DNA of 64,000 nt. It comes from Massilia sp. erpn (GTDB lineage Bacteria > Pseudomonadota > Gammaproteobacteria > Burkholderiales > Burkholderiaceae_D). The first letter of the stretch is position 1, and each line of letters opens with the position of its first letter. The translations under genes and the position numbers were made by a program. The stretch is from assembly GCF_024400215.1 (NCBI RefSeq), contig NZ_CP053748.1, forward strand, positions 1,364,001 to 1,428,000, given 5' to 3'. Under the pieces are notes generated by a model. It saw nothing but the letters and a program-made list of their open reading frames with translations, did not search any database and was not told where the DNA came from. This document shows, piece after piece, positions 45,149 through 53,698 of the stretch.

Positions 45149-45922
45149 TTATCTGAACTCTAATGCGATGATGTTTTTACCGCCAACCATACGGCGCTGG
45201 CCCAGAAGGTTAAGCAGATTGCCCAGGGTTTCTTCATATCCGCCGGCCGCTTCGGCCTGACCGGAAAATTGCAGGCGGCCCTGATTCAGGCTGCCGGAAC
45301 CGCTCAACAGCAGCGGTCCTTTGACGGAACTCAGTGTCAGGCCGGCGTTCTGGCCTTGCCAATCCAGCGCCAGCTGGTAACTGCCCAGCGGCCGTATCGG
45401 CGACAGGCGCGACGACATCTCCTGCATCTCCAGCGTGGTGCGGCCGTTTACGGCCAGCTGCTGGCCATTCAAGGCCAGTTCCAGCGCCGTCCACGACAGG
45501 CGCATCTGGCCGCTCGGCGCCAGGGTATTCAAGGGTGCGCCCAGGCCGGCCAGGCCATCGGCCGGCAGATTCAGGGCGGCGGGGCTGAGCCGCCACTGCT
45601 TCCAGCCGCCACGGAAATTGACCGGCTGGCTCAAGGCCTCCGGATTTTCCAGCACCAGGTCGACACTGCCGAACAGCACCAGCGGCGAAATCTTCCAGCT
45701 GAAGCGCCCCGGCAGCAGCGGCGTCACCGCGCCCTTGCCGCTGGCCGCCCCGCCAATAAAGGCCGAACCGCGCCACAGCGTACCTTGCGCATCGCCCAAG
45801 GTCAAACGTCCACCGCTCTGCTCTTCCACCAGTTGCGCCACCCAGCTGGCCGGGAAGCACACCAGCACCGTCGCCAGCACGCTCAGCCCGACCGCCAGCA
45901 ACCATAAAACCAAACGCTTCAT
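45149..45922 (-). CDS. gspN: Type II secretion protein N
   Basis: A 257-residue accessory protein of the T2SS with one N-terminal transmembrane helix (LVLWLLAVGLSVLATVLVCF) and a periplasmic beta-rich domain (GGRLTLGDAQGTLWRGSAFI, ALDWQGQNAGLTLSSVKG). GspN is present in only some T2SS operons and its role is poorly defined. It overlaps gspM by ATGA and is two bases from gspD. Confidence 0.92.
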   Translation of the reverse strand: MKRLVLWLLAVGLSVLATVLVCFPASWVAQLVEEQSGGRLTLGDAQGTLWRGSAFIGGAASGKGAVTPLLPGRFSWKISPLVLFGSVDLVLENPEALSQPVNFRGGWKQWRLSPAALNLPADGLAGLGAPLNTLAPSGQMRLSWTALELALNGQQLAVNGRTTLEMQEMSSRLSPIRPLGSYQLALDWQGQNAGLTLSSVKGPLLLSGSGSLNQGRLQFSGQAEAAGGYEETLGNLLNLLGQRRMVGGKNIIALEFR

Positions 45923-46437
45923 CGGGCCACGCCGCTCTGATGCAGCGTCACCGCCGCATCCACCATGCCGGCCGCGCTTTGCGCCGTGACCGTGGTCTCC
46001 TGCACGGTCAGCTGATTCTCGCGGCGCATGGCGTCGAGCCAGGTCACCAGGCCGGCGAAGGCCACACCCTTGAATTCCAGCTTGGCATACTCGCCCGTGA
46101 CCATCACGTTCTGCGCCGTCAGGCCGCGCGCCTGCAAGCCGGTGTTGATGCTTTCGCGCGACATCGGCGCCGGCGGCACGGACGGCTGGCCGTTCAGGGC
46201 CGCCGCTTCCACCGCCAGGGCCTGCAGCTCGGCGGCCTGCTGGCGCAGCTCGGGCAGTTCCTTATTGAGTTTTGCGCGGCCGCTCAGGGCCGGGTCCACC
46301 AACAGGACGTAGAACAGGGCCAGGCCCACCACCGCGCCGCCGATGCCCAGCAGCTTGCGCTCCTGTTCCGTGCGCGCATTCCAGAATTCGCTGGCCCGCG
46401 ACTGATACTGGGCCAGGCTCGTGCGCAATGAACTCAT
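45919..46437 (-). CDS. gspM: Type II secretion protein M
   Basis: A 172-residue bitopic protein that pairs with GspL. It has a short cytoplasmic N-terminus (SEFWNARTEQERKLLGIGG), one membrane helix (AVVGLALFYVLLVDPAL), a helical stalk (AKLNKELPELRQQAAELQAL) and a small ferredoxin-like periplasmic domain. ATGA overlaps with gspL and gspN on both sides. Confidence 0.93.
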   Translation of the reverse strand: MSSLRTSLAQYQSRASEFWNARTEQERKLLGIGGAVVGLALFYVLLVDPALSGRAKLNKELPELRQQAAELQALAVEAAALNGQPSVPPAPMSRESINTGLQARGLTAQNVMVTGEYAKLEFKGVAFAGLVTWLDAMRRENQLTVQETTVTAQSAAGMVDAAVTLHQSGVAR

Positions 46438-47666
46438 GATTTTCCTCCGGCGCTGATCTTCCAGATGCCTGGTGCGGTTTCGGTCAGCGCCAGCTTGCGC
46501 CCGGCCAGTGCGGCCTTGACCTGGGCCAGGCCGTTGGCGTCCACGCTGTCCGGCTTGAGTTTGACGGTCAGGCTGCGTTCGCGGTATTCGATGCTGGCGG
46601 CGATATCGTGGCGCGCCAGGCCGGCCAGCGCTTCGCCGAAGGCGGCGCTGAGAGCGGTGAACTCGTCGGGCGCAACCTCGCCGCTATTGGCCTTGGCCAG
46701 CGCAATGTTCTTGCGCATCTGGGCCGCCGGGTCGAGGATCACCGCCTCTTTCGGATAGGCGGCACGGAAGGTCTGGGTCATGGCCTGGCGCACCGAATCG
46801 GCTTCGCGCTTCAGGCGCAGCCACTCGATATTCATGCCCGCCACATTCACCAGCACGGCCAGCGCGGCAAAGCGCAGCGGCCAGCGCCAGCGCTGCCATT
46901 TGCGCGCCTGGGTGCCGCTCAGGGCGGACAGGCCAAGCGCCAGGTCGATCTGCAGGCCGCGCGCGGCGGCGATCCAGTGCGCCCAGTGCTCCTCTTCCAG
47001 CGTAATGCCGGGATGGTTGGCCAGCAGCGGCTCATACTGGGCGCGCAGGGCGGACGGCAGATACAGCGTGATCGGAGTATCTCCAGCCAAAGCGCGCAGG
47101 GTGTGCAGGGCGTTGTCGGCATCGATGGCAACGGTCATGCCCAGGCCCTGGTATTGGGACTGGCGCAGCGACAGCTCCAGCGCGCCGTCGGCCGGGGTCA
47201 GCGCAGCCGAAACGGCACCTGGCTCCAGGGGCAGGCAAAGCTGGGCCGGCAGGGCCGAGACACTGTGTGCGCCCTGCGCCACCACGGCCTGCACCAGCAC
47301 TTCCAGCCAGGCGCGCTGCGCCACGGCCACGGTGCGCTCGCTTTCCTCGGCCTGGGCCGGGGCGATCGCCAGGGCGCAGTCGGCCGGGTCGCCCAGCACC
47401 TGTTCTTCGACCAGGCCGGGCAAGGCCGCTTTCAGGCGCGCGCCGCTCAGCGGCGGCACTTTCACGCGCAGCAGGCTGACGTCGGAAGCGGCCAGCAGCA
47501 GCACCACGCGGCGCGCCCCGGCCACCACGCTGGCCAGGTTGCCGGGCGCACCCGCACCCTGCTGCATCACATTGCCGCCCTCGCCCACCAGCGCGAACTG
47601 GCAGTTGTGCAGCGCGCCGCTGTCGGCGGCGCTGCGGGCTGGATAGCGTATGTATAGAGTTGTCAA
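46434..47666 (-). CDS. gspL: Type II secretion protein L
   Basis: Links the GspE ATPase to the inner-membrane platform. The 410-residue protein has a cytoplasmic actin-like domain (LRVKVPPLSGARLKAALPGLVEEQVL), a membrane helix near residue 265 (FAALAVLVNVAGMNIEWL) and a periplasmic ferredoxin-like domain. The start is TTG (MTTLYIRYPAR), which matches the usual GspL N-terminus; no ATG lies near. The 33-base gap to gspK is the largest within the operon. Confidence 0.93.
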   Translation of the reverse strand: MTTLYIRYPARSAADSGALHNCQFALVGEGGNVMQQGAGAPGNLASVVAGARRVVLLLAASDVSLLRVKVPPLSGARLKAALPGLVEEQVLGDPADCALAIAPAQAEESERTVAVAQRAWLEVLVQAVVAQGAHSVSALPAQLCLPLEPGAVSAALTPADGALELSLRQSQYQGLGMTVAIDADNALHTLRALAGDTPITLYLPSALRAQYEPLLANHPGITLEEEHWAHWIAAARGLQIDLALGLSALSGTQARKWQRWRWPLRFAALAVLVNVAGMNIEWLRLKREADSVRQAMTQTFRAAYPKEAVILDPAAQMRKNIALAKANSGEVAPDEFTALSAAFGEALAGLARHDIAASIEYRERSLTVKLKPDSVDANGLAQVKAALAGRKLALTETAPGIWKISAGGKS

Positions 47667-47699
47667 AGAATCTCGCTTTCGTTGATTGCTGCCCTGCTC

Positions 47700-48683
47700 T
47701 CAATATTCCCTGGTCCAGACCACCGAGGCGCGCCAGCCGTTAACAGCATCCGCGCGCTGGATCAGCGTCTGCGCATTCAGCGCCGCGCGGTCCAGCAGAA
47801 TGCGGCTTTGCACCAGGAAGTAGGTGCTTTTGGCGTCGTACTGCGCTTTAATGGGCTTGTCCGGCATTACTCCGTTTATATAAGTAGTAAAAGCCCCCTT
47901 GTCCTCAAACGGCGTCCGCTTACGGTACTCCGCCCATGTCTTCGCCTGAGCCACCGACGCTCCGGGCACCAGCGCCGCCAGCAGCTCGGCCGGCGCCGTG
48001 TTCACATTCAGCGGCGTCTGCACCGGCAGCACAATGACGAAGTCACGCAGCTTTTCCACGGTATTCGCATCGATACCCTTCACCGCCAGCAAATCCTCCA
48101 CCCGCGTCAACGGCATCGGTTCCTCGCCATTGTTCGAACCGCTCAAAGGCTGGTTCGGCGTACCGGTAAAGGACTGCGACTGCGCCACATAATCCGCGAT
48201 CAAGGGGGCCAGGCTCGGGTTCATCTGCAAGTTCACCAGCAGCTGCGTAAACATCTGCAGCTCTTCCTGCTTCTTCTGGCCAGGCATACTTTTATCGGCA
48301 AGATTAATCAGATTGTAACGCGACTGGGCGTCCTGAATCTGCCCCGAAAGGCTGGCATCGTAGCTTTCGTTCTGCAGGCGCTCACGTTCGACATACTGAT
48401 CGAGGCGGGTTTCGGCCAGCGGCGTGGCCCAGACCCCGTTCAAAGTGACCGTGCCCTTGCCCTGGCTGTCCAGGCCATCCTGGCGCAGGATCAGGCGCGC
48501 CCAGTCCAGGGCGCCGCGCAGAATCCAGCGCGTCTGCAGATGCAGGCGCTGGTTTTCCATCGAGCGCACCTGCACCTGCTGCTGCCAGAACAGGCTGGCG
48601 ACGATGGTCACGGCCAGAGTGGTCAGCAGCAGGGCCGTGACCACGGCCACGCCACGCTGGCGGGAGAGGCACGGCATGCTCAT
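47700..48683 (-). CDS. gspK: Type II secretion minor pseudopilin K
   Basis: The large minor pseudopilin at the tip of the pseudopilus. The 327-residue protein begins MSMPCLSRQRGVAVVTALLL, a prepilin leader in which cleavage after Gly is followed by VAVVTALLLTTLAVTIV. It lacks the Glu5 of other pseudopilins, as is normal for GspK. The big alpha-helical insertion domain follows (FTQLLVNLQMNPSLAPLIAD). The start is fixed by the leader; an upstream frame extension has no family similarity. ATGA overlap with gspJ. Confidence 0.95.
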   Translation of the reverse strand: MSMPCLSRQRGVAVVTALLLTTLAVTIVASLFWQQQVQVRSMENQRLHLQTRWILRGALDWARLILRQDGLDSQGKGTVTLNGVWATPLAETRLDQYVERERLQNESYDASLSGQIQDAQSRYNLINLADKSMPGQKKQEELQMFTQLLVNLQMNPSLAPLIADYVAQSQSFTGTPNQPLSGSNNGEEPMPLTRVEDLLAVKGIDANTVEKLRDFVIVLPVQTPLNVNTAPAELLAALVPGASVAQAKTWAEYRKRTPFEDKGAFTTYINGVMPDKPIKAQYDAKSTYFLVQSRILLDRAALNAQTLIQRADAVNGWRASVVWTREY

Positions 48684-49345
48684 TTCGCCCCCAGCAGGAA
48701 GACTTTGACCAGGGCGCTCGGCAGATTGTTCAGCCGCAGCGCAATTTCCAGGCCTTCTGGGCCGGCTTGCACGGGCGTTTGTGGCTGCCCTGCCGGCGGC
48801 GGAGGTGGAGGTGGTGGCGTATTCGGATTGATCGCCTGGCCGCTGGCCAGCGCGCGCCAGTTGCCCGCCTCCCACACCCGCACCTCCAGCGATTGCACCT
48901 GGGACTGCAGGGCGATGCCGGGTGTTGCATCGGCATGACCGACGCTGGCCTGCCACAGCGCGTCGAGCTGGGCCAGATCGCGCGTGCCGCGCGATTCGCG
49001 CCGCGTCAGCACGCCGTCGCGCAGGCGGTAAGCCACCACCATCATCTGCGTCGCCGCGTTTTCCGGCGACGAGGTGCGCACCAGGGTCAAGCCCTCGCTG
49101 TCGGCCACCAGGTTTTCGCGCTGCTGCAGCAGCTCCTTGCCGGCCAGCTGTTCCAGGTCGCTCTCCATCTGGGCGAAGGCCAGCTGCATGCCGCGCGCCT
49201 GCTCCATCTGCCCGGTCAGGGTCTGGCGCGAGCGCACGATGCCGTCCAGGCCGCGCCAGCCCAGCACCGCCACGATGGCCAACACGGCGATCGCTACCAG
49301 CAGCTCGACCAGGGTGAAGCCGGAACGGGAAGCACGGCGCGCCAT
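48680..49345 (-). CDS. gspJ: Type II secretion minor pseudopilin J
   Basis: A 221-residue tip pseudopilin with the leader RASRSG and mature start FTLVELLVAIAVLAIVAVLG. The C-terminal globular domain is beta-rich and includes a Pro-rich loop (PPPPPPPP near residues 178-187) not typical of the family. It overlaps gspI (TGATG) and gspK. Confidence 0.95.
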   Translation of the reverse strand: MARRASRSGFTLVELLVAIAVLAIVAVLGWRGLDGIVRSRQTLTGQMEQARGMQLAFAQMESDLEQLAGKELLQQRENLVADSEGLTLVRTSSPENAATQMMVVAYRLRDGVLTRRESRGTRDLAQLDALWQASVGHADATPGIALQSQVQSLEVRVWEAGNWRALASGQAINPNTPPPPPPPPAGQPQTPVQAGPEGLEIALRLNNLPSALVKVFLLGAK

Positions 49346-49731
49346 CAGAGCTCCCTCATCACCAGTTGCACCAGCTTGATGATGCGGCGCTCGGGCTGAC
49401 GGATGTCATACACGCTGACCTCGACCCGGCGCAGCAAGGGATTGGGACTGGCGATCACCTCTTCCACGCAAGTCAGCTGCAGATCGCCCTGCGGGCATTC
49501 GAAACTGTTCTTGCCGACGGCGGGAAAGACCTTGCCCAGGCGGATCTGCACCAGGCGGTTCTCGGCCGACCAGGTGGCCATCATGGCCGAGCGCAGGCCG
49601 TCGCTGTTCTGGGTCAGGCTGCCGATGGCGCGCAGCGAAGCGCCCAGCGCGGTGACGACGATGGCCAGCGCTACCAGCACTTCCAGCAGGGTGAAGCCGC
49701 GCGCGGCGGACCGTGGGCGGAAGGTGCGCAT
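49345..49731 (-). CDS. gspI: Type II secretion minor pseudopilin I
   Basis: A 128-residue minor pseudopilin. The start MRTFRPRSAARG precedes mature FTLLEVLVALAIVVTAL. It has two cysteines (ECPQGDLQLTC) that may form a disulfide. It forms the tip complex with GspJ and GspK. One base separates it from gspH. Confidence 0.95.
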   Translation of the reverse strand: MRTFRPRSAARGFTLLEVLVALAIVVTALGASLRAIGSLTQNSDGLRSAMMATWSAENRLVQIRLGKVFPAVGKNSFECPQGDLQLTCVEEVIASPNPLLRRVEVSVYDIRQPERRIIKLVQLVMREL

Positions 49732-49732
49732 C

Positions 49733-50197
49733 TTATTCAACGGTGAAATGGCCGATGCCGTCGGCGCGGATGGCGACGCTGGCGTCGCCATTGACGAAGG
49801 TCAGCACGAAGGGTTTGTCCACCGGTTCGCGGCCGAAAACGACGCGCAGATTGGAGCCGGGCAGATTGGTGGGCGGATCGAGCAGCAGGGTCATGGGACT
49901 GAACTTGAACTGGCGCTCGCGCAGCATATCGTCCTGGGCCAGCGGTTCCCAGCTGCGCTCATTGCGCACCAGGAAGCGGTAGCTCTCCTGGTTGGCCTCG
50001 AAGGCGATGGGACGGTTGCGCACGATGGCCTCGTCGCGCGCCAGCTGCAGCAGCAGGGCCACGCGCTGCGCCTCCTGCTCCATATTCTGGCGCAGGCTGG
50101 GCGCCGCGTTCAGCGACACCAGACCGAGCGTGATGCCGAGGATGACCATCACCACCAGCAGCTCGATCAGGGTAAAGCCTCGCTGGCGGTTCGCCAT
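49733..50197 (-). CDS. gspH: Type II secretion minor pseudopilin H
   Basis: A 154-residue minor pseudopilin bridging the tip and shaft. The leader MANRQRG is followed by FTLIELLVVMVILGITLGLV with Glu5. The C-terminal domain is beta-rich (SYRFLVRNERSWEPLAQDD). It lies 12 bases after gspG. Confidence 0.95.
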   Translation of the reverse strand: MANRQRGFTLIELLVVMVILGITLGLVSLNAAPSLRQNMEQEAQRVALLLQLARDEAIVRNRPIAFEANQESYRFLVRNERSWEPLAQDDMLRERQFKFSPMTLLLDPPTNLPGSNLRVVFGREPVDKPFVLTFVNGDASVAIRADGIGHFTVE

Positions 50198-50209
50198 GGC
50201 CGTCGGGGA

Positions 50210-50656
50210 TCAGTTGTCCCAGGAGCCGATGTCGGCGTCTTCGCCGGCACCGCCAGGCTGGCCGTCGGCGCCCAGCGAGAATACGTCGATCTCGCCTTTC
50301 ACGCCGGGGGACAGGAACTGGTAGGGATTGCCCCAAGGGTCTTTCGGCATTTTTTCCAGATAGCCGCCGGCTTTCCAGCCATTCGCGGCCGGGCCCGAGG
50401 TCGGCTTGGTGAGCAGGGCCTGCAAGCCTTGCTCGGTGGTCGGATAGCGGCTGTTATCCAGCTTGTAGAGCTTGAGCGACTGCATGATGGTGGCGATATC
50501 GACCTTGGCCGCGGCCACTTTCGATTCGCTGGTGCGGCTCAGCAGCTTGGGCACGACCAGAGCGGCCAGCACGCCCATGATGACGACAACCACCATGATT
50601 TCGATCAGGGTGAAGCCGCGCGCGCGGCGGACGGTACGGTGCTTCAGGTTTTTCAT
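50210..50656 (-). CDS. gspG: Type II secretion major pseudopilin G
   Basis: The main shaft subunit of the T2SS pseudopilus, 148 residues. The leader ends RRARG, then FTLIEIMVVVVIMGVLAALV. The conserved C-terminal part includes LDNSRYPTTEQGLQAL, KDPWGNPYQFLSPG and a calcium-site-like tail DVFSLGADGQPGG. It is first in the operon, with a weak ribosome-binding site. A TATACT lies on the minus strand 50 bases upstream. Confidence 0.97.
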   Translation of the reverse strand: MKNLKHRTVRRARGFTLIEIMVVVVIMGVLAALVVPKLLSRTSESKVAAAKVDIATIMQSLKLYKLDNSRYPTTEQGLQALLTKPTSGPAANGWKAGGYLEKMPKDPWGNPYQFLSPGVKGEIDVFSLGADGQPGGAGEDADIGSWDN

Positions 50657-50783
50657 AAGATACGGTTCGGGTTGATATTCGGAACAGATTGACAGGTCCA
50701 CAAGTATAAGACGGAATCGCCGCGCCGCCTATGGCAAAACATGCGGACCTGCGCTCCGGCCGCCAGCGGCGGCCGGAGAAGCC

Positions 50784-52907
50784 TTAATCGCGCTGGCGGG
50801 CGCCGGCCGAAATGCGCTGCAAAGCCGCCTCGTTGCCGCCCACCGCGATATTGCTGGACACCGCTTCCAGCGCCTTCAACTGCGGCGCCGCCGCCACAAA
50901 AGGCTGGATGCCCAGGGCCTGATCCACCTCCTGCGGGTAGATCAGGTAGCCGCGCGTGATGACCGCCGCCACCTTGCGCACATCGCCAATATCCTTGGTC
51001 GGGTCGCCATCGACCAGCACCAGGTCGGCCAGTTTGCCCGGTGTGATGCTGCCGCGTTCATGGCTGGTGCGGGTGTAGCGCGCGCCGTTGCGGGTAGCGA
51101 TTTGCAAGGCTTCGGCCGGACGCAGGCCCGCTTTCACCAGCATTTCCAGCTCGGCCTGCAGAGTGAAGCCGGCCAGTTCGTCGGTGCCGGCCACGATCGG
51201 CACGCCGGCGCGGTGCAGGCGGCCGACGAATTCCACCATCTTGGCGTAAGACTTGCGGTAGCGCTGCAGGGTCGCCTCGTCGGCGATCTTCATGGTGCCG
51301 ACGTGGAAACCGCGTTGCACGTCGGGCGGCATATGCTTGGCGATCGGCGCGAACGGCTCGTTCATCTCGCCATCCTTCTGCTTGAGGAAGGCGAAGGTGG
51401 CCAGGGTCGGGTCGATCACGGTCTGCTTTTTCTTCAGCGTGGCAATAAATTTCTGCACCGCGGCCGAATCGAAGTCCAAGCCCGCCACTTTTTCCGATGG
51501 CAGGATGAAGCGTTCCAGGGTGCGCGTTTCCGTGGTCGGCGTGACGAGGAAGTTCAGCATCACCTGGTTGATGTGCTGGATCTCATCATAGCCGGCGTCC
51601 AGCGCATCCTGGGCGCGCAGGCCGGCCGGGATGTGGCCGGAGACGCGCAGGCCGCGCTGGTGGGCATAGGCCACCGTCTCCTTCAGGATGGCTTTAGGGA
51701 AGGAGTTATAGATCTTCAGCTGCGGGTAGCCATGCTCGGTGTACCAGTCGATGGCGTTTTTGGCCTGCTCCAGGTTCTTGATCACGAAGCCGCTATTGGC
51801 CGAATACGGGCTTTCGCCCTCCAGGAAGCCGGCCGGCACCACCTGCGGCGACAGCAGGCGGCCCGCCGCCGTACCGTCCAGGATCTGCTGCATCTTGGCG
51901 TTATCGTTGCCCATATCGCGCACCGTGGTCACGCCAGCCGCCAGATTCAGGCCGCCTTCCCAGCGGCTCACATGGCCGTGCATATCGAACAGGCCTGGCA
52001 GCAGCACGCGGCCGGCAGCGTCGATCTCGGCCACGGCGCCGCGCACCGGCGAGCCGGCCGGCAGCACAGCGGTGATACGGCCGCGCAGCACATACACATC
52101 GGAGGCGGCGCCCAGCACCGCCTTCTCGCTGTCGAAAACGCGCGCATTGCGCACCACGGTCAGGCCCGGCAGCGGATGCTGCAGCTTGGCCGCCAGTTCC
52201 ACCAGCATCTGGTCCTCGGCCTTCTGCTGACGCTCGGCCAGCAGCTTGCCGCTGGCTTGCCAGCCCTCTTCCAGCGCCGTGAAGGCGCCCGGCGCCACCA
52301 CCGCGAACAGGCGCGGCTTCTCGCCCGTGGTGGCCCAGTAGAATTGCGGCGACAGGCCAAGCCCGGTCTGGGCCAGCAATTGCACGGTCTGGGTCTTGCC
52401 GTCGGCGCTGCTGACCTGCACCTCGTCCAGCTTGCGCTGGCTCAGCGTGCCCGATGGCAGCAACGGCAATTGACCACCAGCCGCCGCCAGCGCCGTGATC
52501 GAGGCCGACGTCACTTCAAAGCTGGAGTTCAGCGGCACGTAGATGGCTGCGCCGTCCACGCTGGTGCTGCCCTGCTCCGTGGTCGACTTCCAGCTGGCCT
52601 GGCGGCCCTGGCGCGTGAAGCGCTCATCCACCGCCGAGCCGAAGGTCGAGCTGCCTTTCACCGCATAGGACGTCATTGTGCCGTCGGCGGCCAGGCGGAA
52701 TTCCTCGCTCAGCTCCGGGCCGCGGCCATTGTCCTTGTAGATGAAGCGCACCTTGGTCAGGCCGTCGTCCCCGCGCTCGACCACCTGTTCGCCGGTCTGC
52801 TTGCCGTTTTCGGCAAGGATCAGATACTTCGTCGTCTGTGCTGCCTGCGCCTGCGCGCCAAAGGCACTGGCGATCGCCAGCGCCAATACTGCGGGAACTC
52901 GCTTCAT
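50784..52907 (-). CDS. Secreted metal-dependent amidohydrolase
   Basis: A 707-residue exported protein of the amidohydrolase superfamily. A signal peptide ends near residue 23 (AQAA). An N-terminal beta-rich domain of about 230 residues precedes the TIM barrel. Metal ligands visible are HGH in DMHGHVSRWEG near residue 310, SGHIPAG, IQHINQ and the barrel Asp in GTDELAG. The C-terminal segment ARYTRTSHERGSITPGKLAD closes the composite beta-sandwich. Similar enzymes include secreted imidazolonepropionase-like or Xaa-Pro-type hydrolases. The substrate is unknown. GGAGACG lies before the ATG; the gene follows moeB by 32 bases. Confidence 0.86.
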   Translation of the reverse strand: MKRVPAVLALAIASAFGAQAQAAQTTKYLILAENGKQTGEQVVERGDDGLTKVRFIYKDNGRGPELSEEFRLAADGTMTSYAVKGSSTFGSAVDERFTRQGRQASWKSTTEQGSTSVDGAAIYVPLNSSFEVTSASITALAAAGGQLPLLPSGTLSQRKLDEVQVSSADGKTQTVQLLAQTGLGLSPQFYWATTGEKPRLFAVVAPGAFTALEEGWQASGKLLAERQQKAEDQMLVELAAKLQHPLPGLTVVRNARVFDSEKAVLGAASDVYVLRGRITAVLPAGSPVRGAVAEIDAAGRVLLPGLFDMHGHVSRWEGGLNLAAGVTTVRDMGNDNAKMQQILDGTAAGRLLSPQVVPAGFLEGESPYSANSGFVIKNLEQAKNAIDWYTEHGYPQLKIYNSFPKAILKETVAYAHQRGLRVSGHIPAGLRAQDALDAGYDEIQHINQVMLNFLVTPTTETRTLERFILPSEKVAGLDFDSAAVQKFIATLKKKQTVIDPTLATFAFLKQKDGEMNEPFAPIAKHMPPDVQRGFHVGTMKIADEATLQRYRKSYAKMVEFVGRLHRAGVPIVAGTDELAGFTLQAELEMLVKAGLRPAEALQIATRNGARYTRTSHERGSITPGKLADLVLVDGDPTKDIGDVRKVAAVITRGYLIYPQEVDQALGIQPFVAAAPQLKALEAVSSNIAVGGNEAALQRISAGARQRD

Positions 52908-52939
52908 CGGTCTCGTCTCCTGAGAGGGGTTTAGATTTT

Positions 52940-53695
52940 TTATGCGTGCTGCTGGCCGCACACCGGACAGTCGGCATTGCGGGCGATACGGATACTGGTC
53001 CATTCCATGTGCAAGCCATCGAGCAGCAGCAGGCGGCCAGCCAGCGATTCGCCGATGCCCATCAGCAGCTTGAGTGCCTCGGCGGCCTGCATGGCGCCGA
53101 CCACGCCCACCAGCGGCGCGAACACGCCCATGGTGGAACAGGCCACGTCCTCGAATGCCTGGTCTTGCGGGAACAGGCAGGAATAGCAGGGCAGCCCGCC
53201 GCCGCGCGGATCGAAGACGCTGATCTGGCCATCGAAGCGGATCACCGCGCCCGAGACCAGGGGCACGCGCTGCGCCACGCAGGCGCGGTTGACGGCATGG
53301 CGGGTCTGGAAATTGTCGGTACAGTCGAGCACCACATCGGCCTGCGCCACCAGTTCACGCAGGCGCGCCTCGTCGGCGCGCTCGCACAGCGCTTCGATGG
53401 CGATGGTGGGATTGATGGCGCTTAAGGTCTGGGCCGCCGAGGCGGCCTTGGGCTGGCCCACGCGTTCGGTGGTGTGGGCGATCTGGCGCTGCAGATTGGT
53501 GAGGTCGACCGTATCGTTGTCGACCAGGATCAGGCGGCCGACGCCGGCCGAGGCCAGGTACATGGCGGCCGGCGAACCCAGGCCGCCGGCGCCGATCACC
53601 AGTACCCTGGCCGCCAGCAGCTTCTGCTGGCCCTCGATGCCGATTTCATCGAGCAGGATATGGCGCGAGTAGCGCAGCAGCTGGGTGTCATCCAT
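52940..53695 (-). CDS. moeB: MoeB/ThiF-family adenylyltransferase
   Basis: An E1-like enzyme that adenylates the C-terminus of a ubiquitin-like sulfur carrier (MoaD or ThiS). The 251-residue protein has the nucleotide motif VIGAGGLGSPAAMYLA, DNDTVDLTNLQRQ, the catalytic-type Cys in VACSTMGVFAP near residue 186 and two CxxC zinc pairs (CYSC and CPVC). It lacks the C-terminal rhodanese domain. Its carrier protein is not in the window, so MoeB and ThiF cannot be told apart. It is three bases from ctpA. Confidence 0.9.
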   Translation of the reverse strand: MDDTQLLRYSRHILLDEIGIEGQQKLLAARVLVIGAGGLGSPAAMYLASAGVGRLILVDNDTVDLTNLQRQIAHTTERVGQPKAASAAQTLSAINPTIAIEALCERADEARLRELVAQADVVLDCTDNFQTRHAVNRACVAQRVPLVSGAVIRFDGQISVFDPRGGGLPCYSCLFPQDQAFEDVACSTMGVFAPLVGVVGAMQAAEALKLLMGIGESLAGRLLLLDGLHMEWTSIRIARNADCPVCGQQHA

Positions 53696-53698
53696 TGC

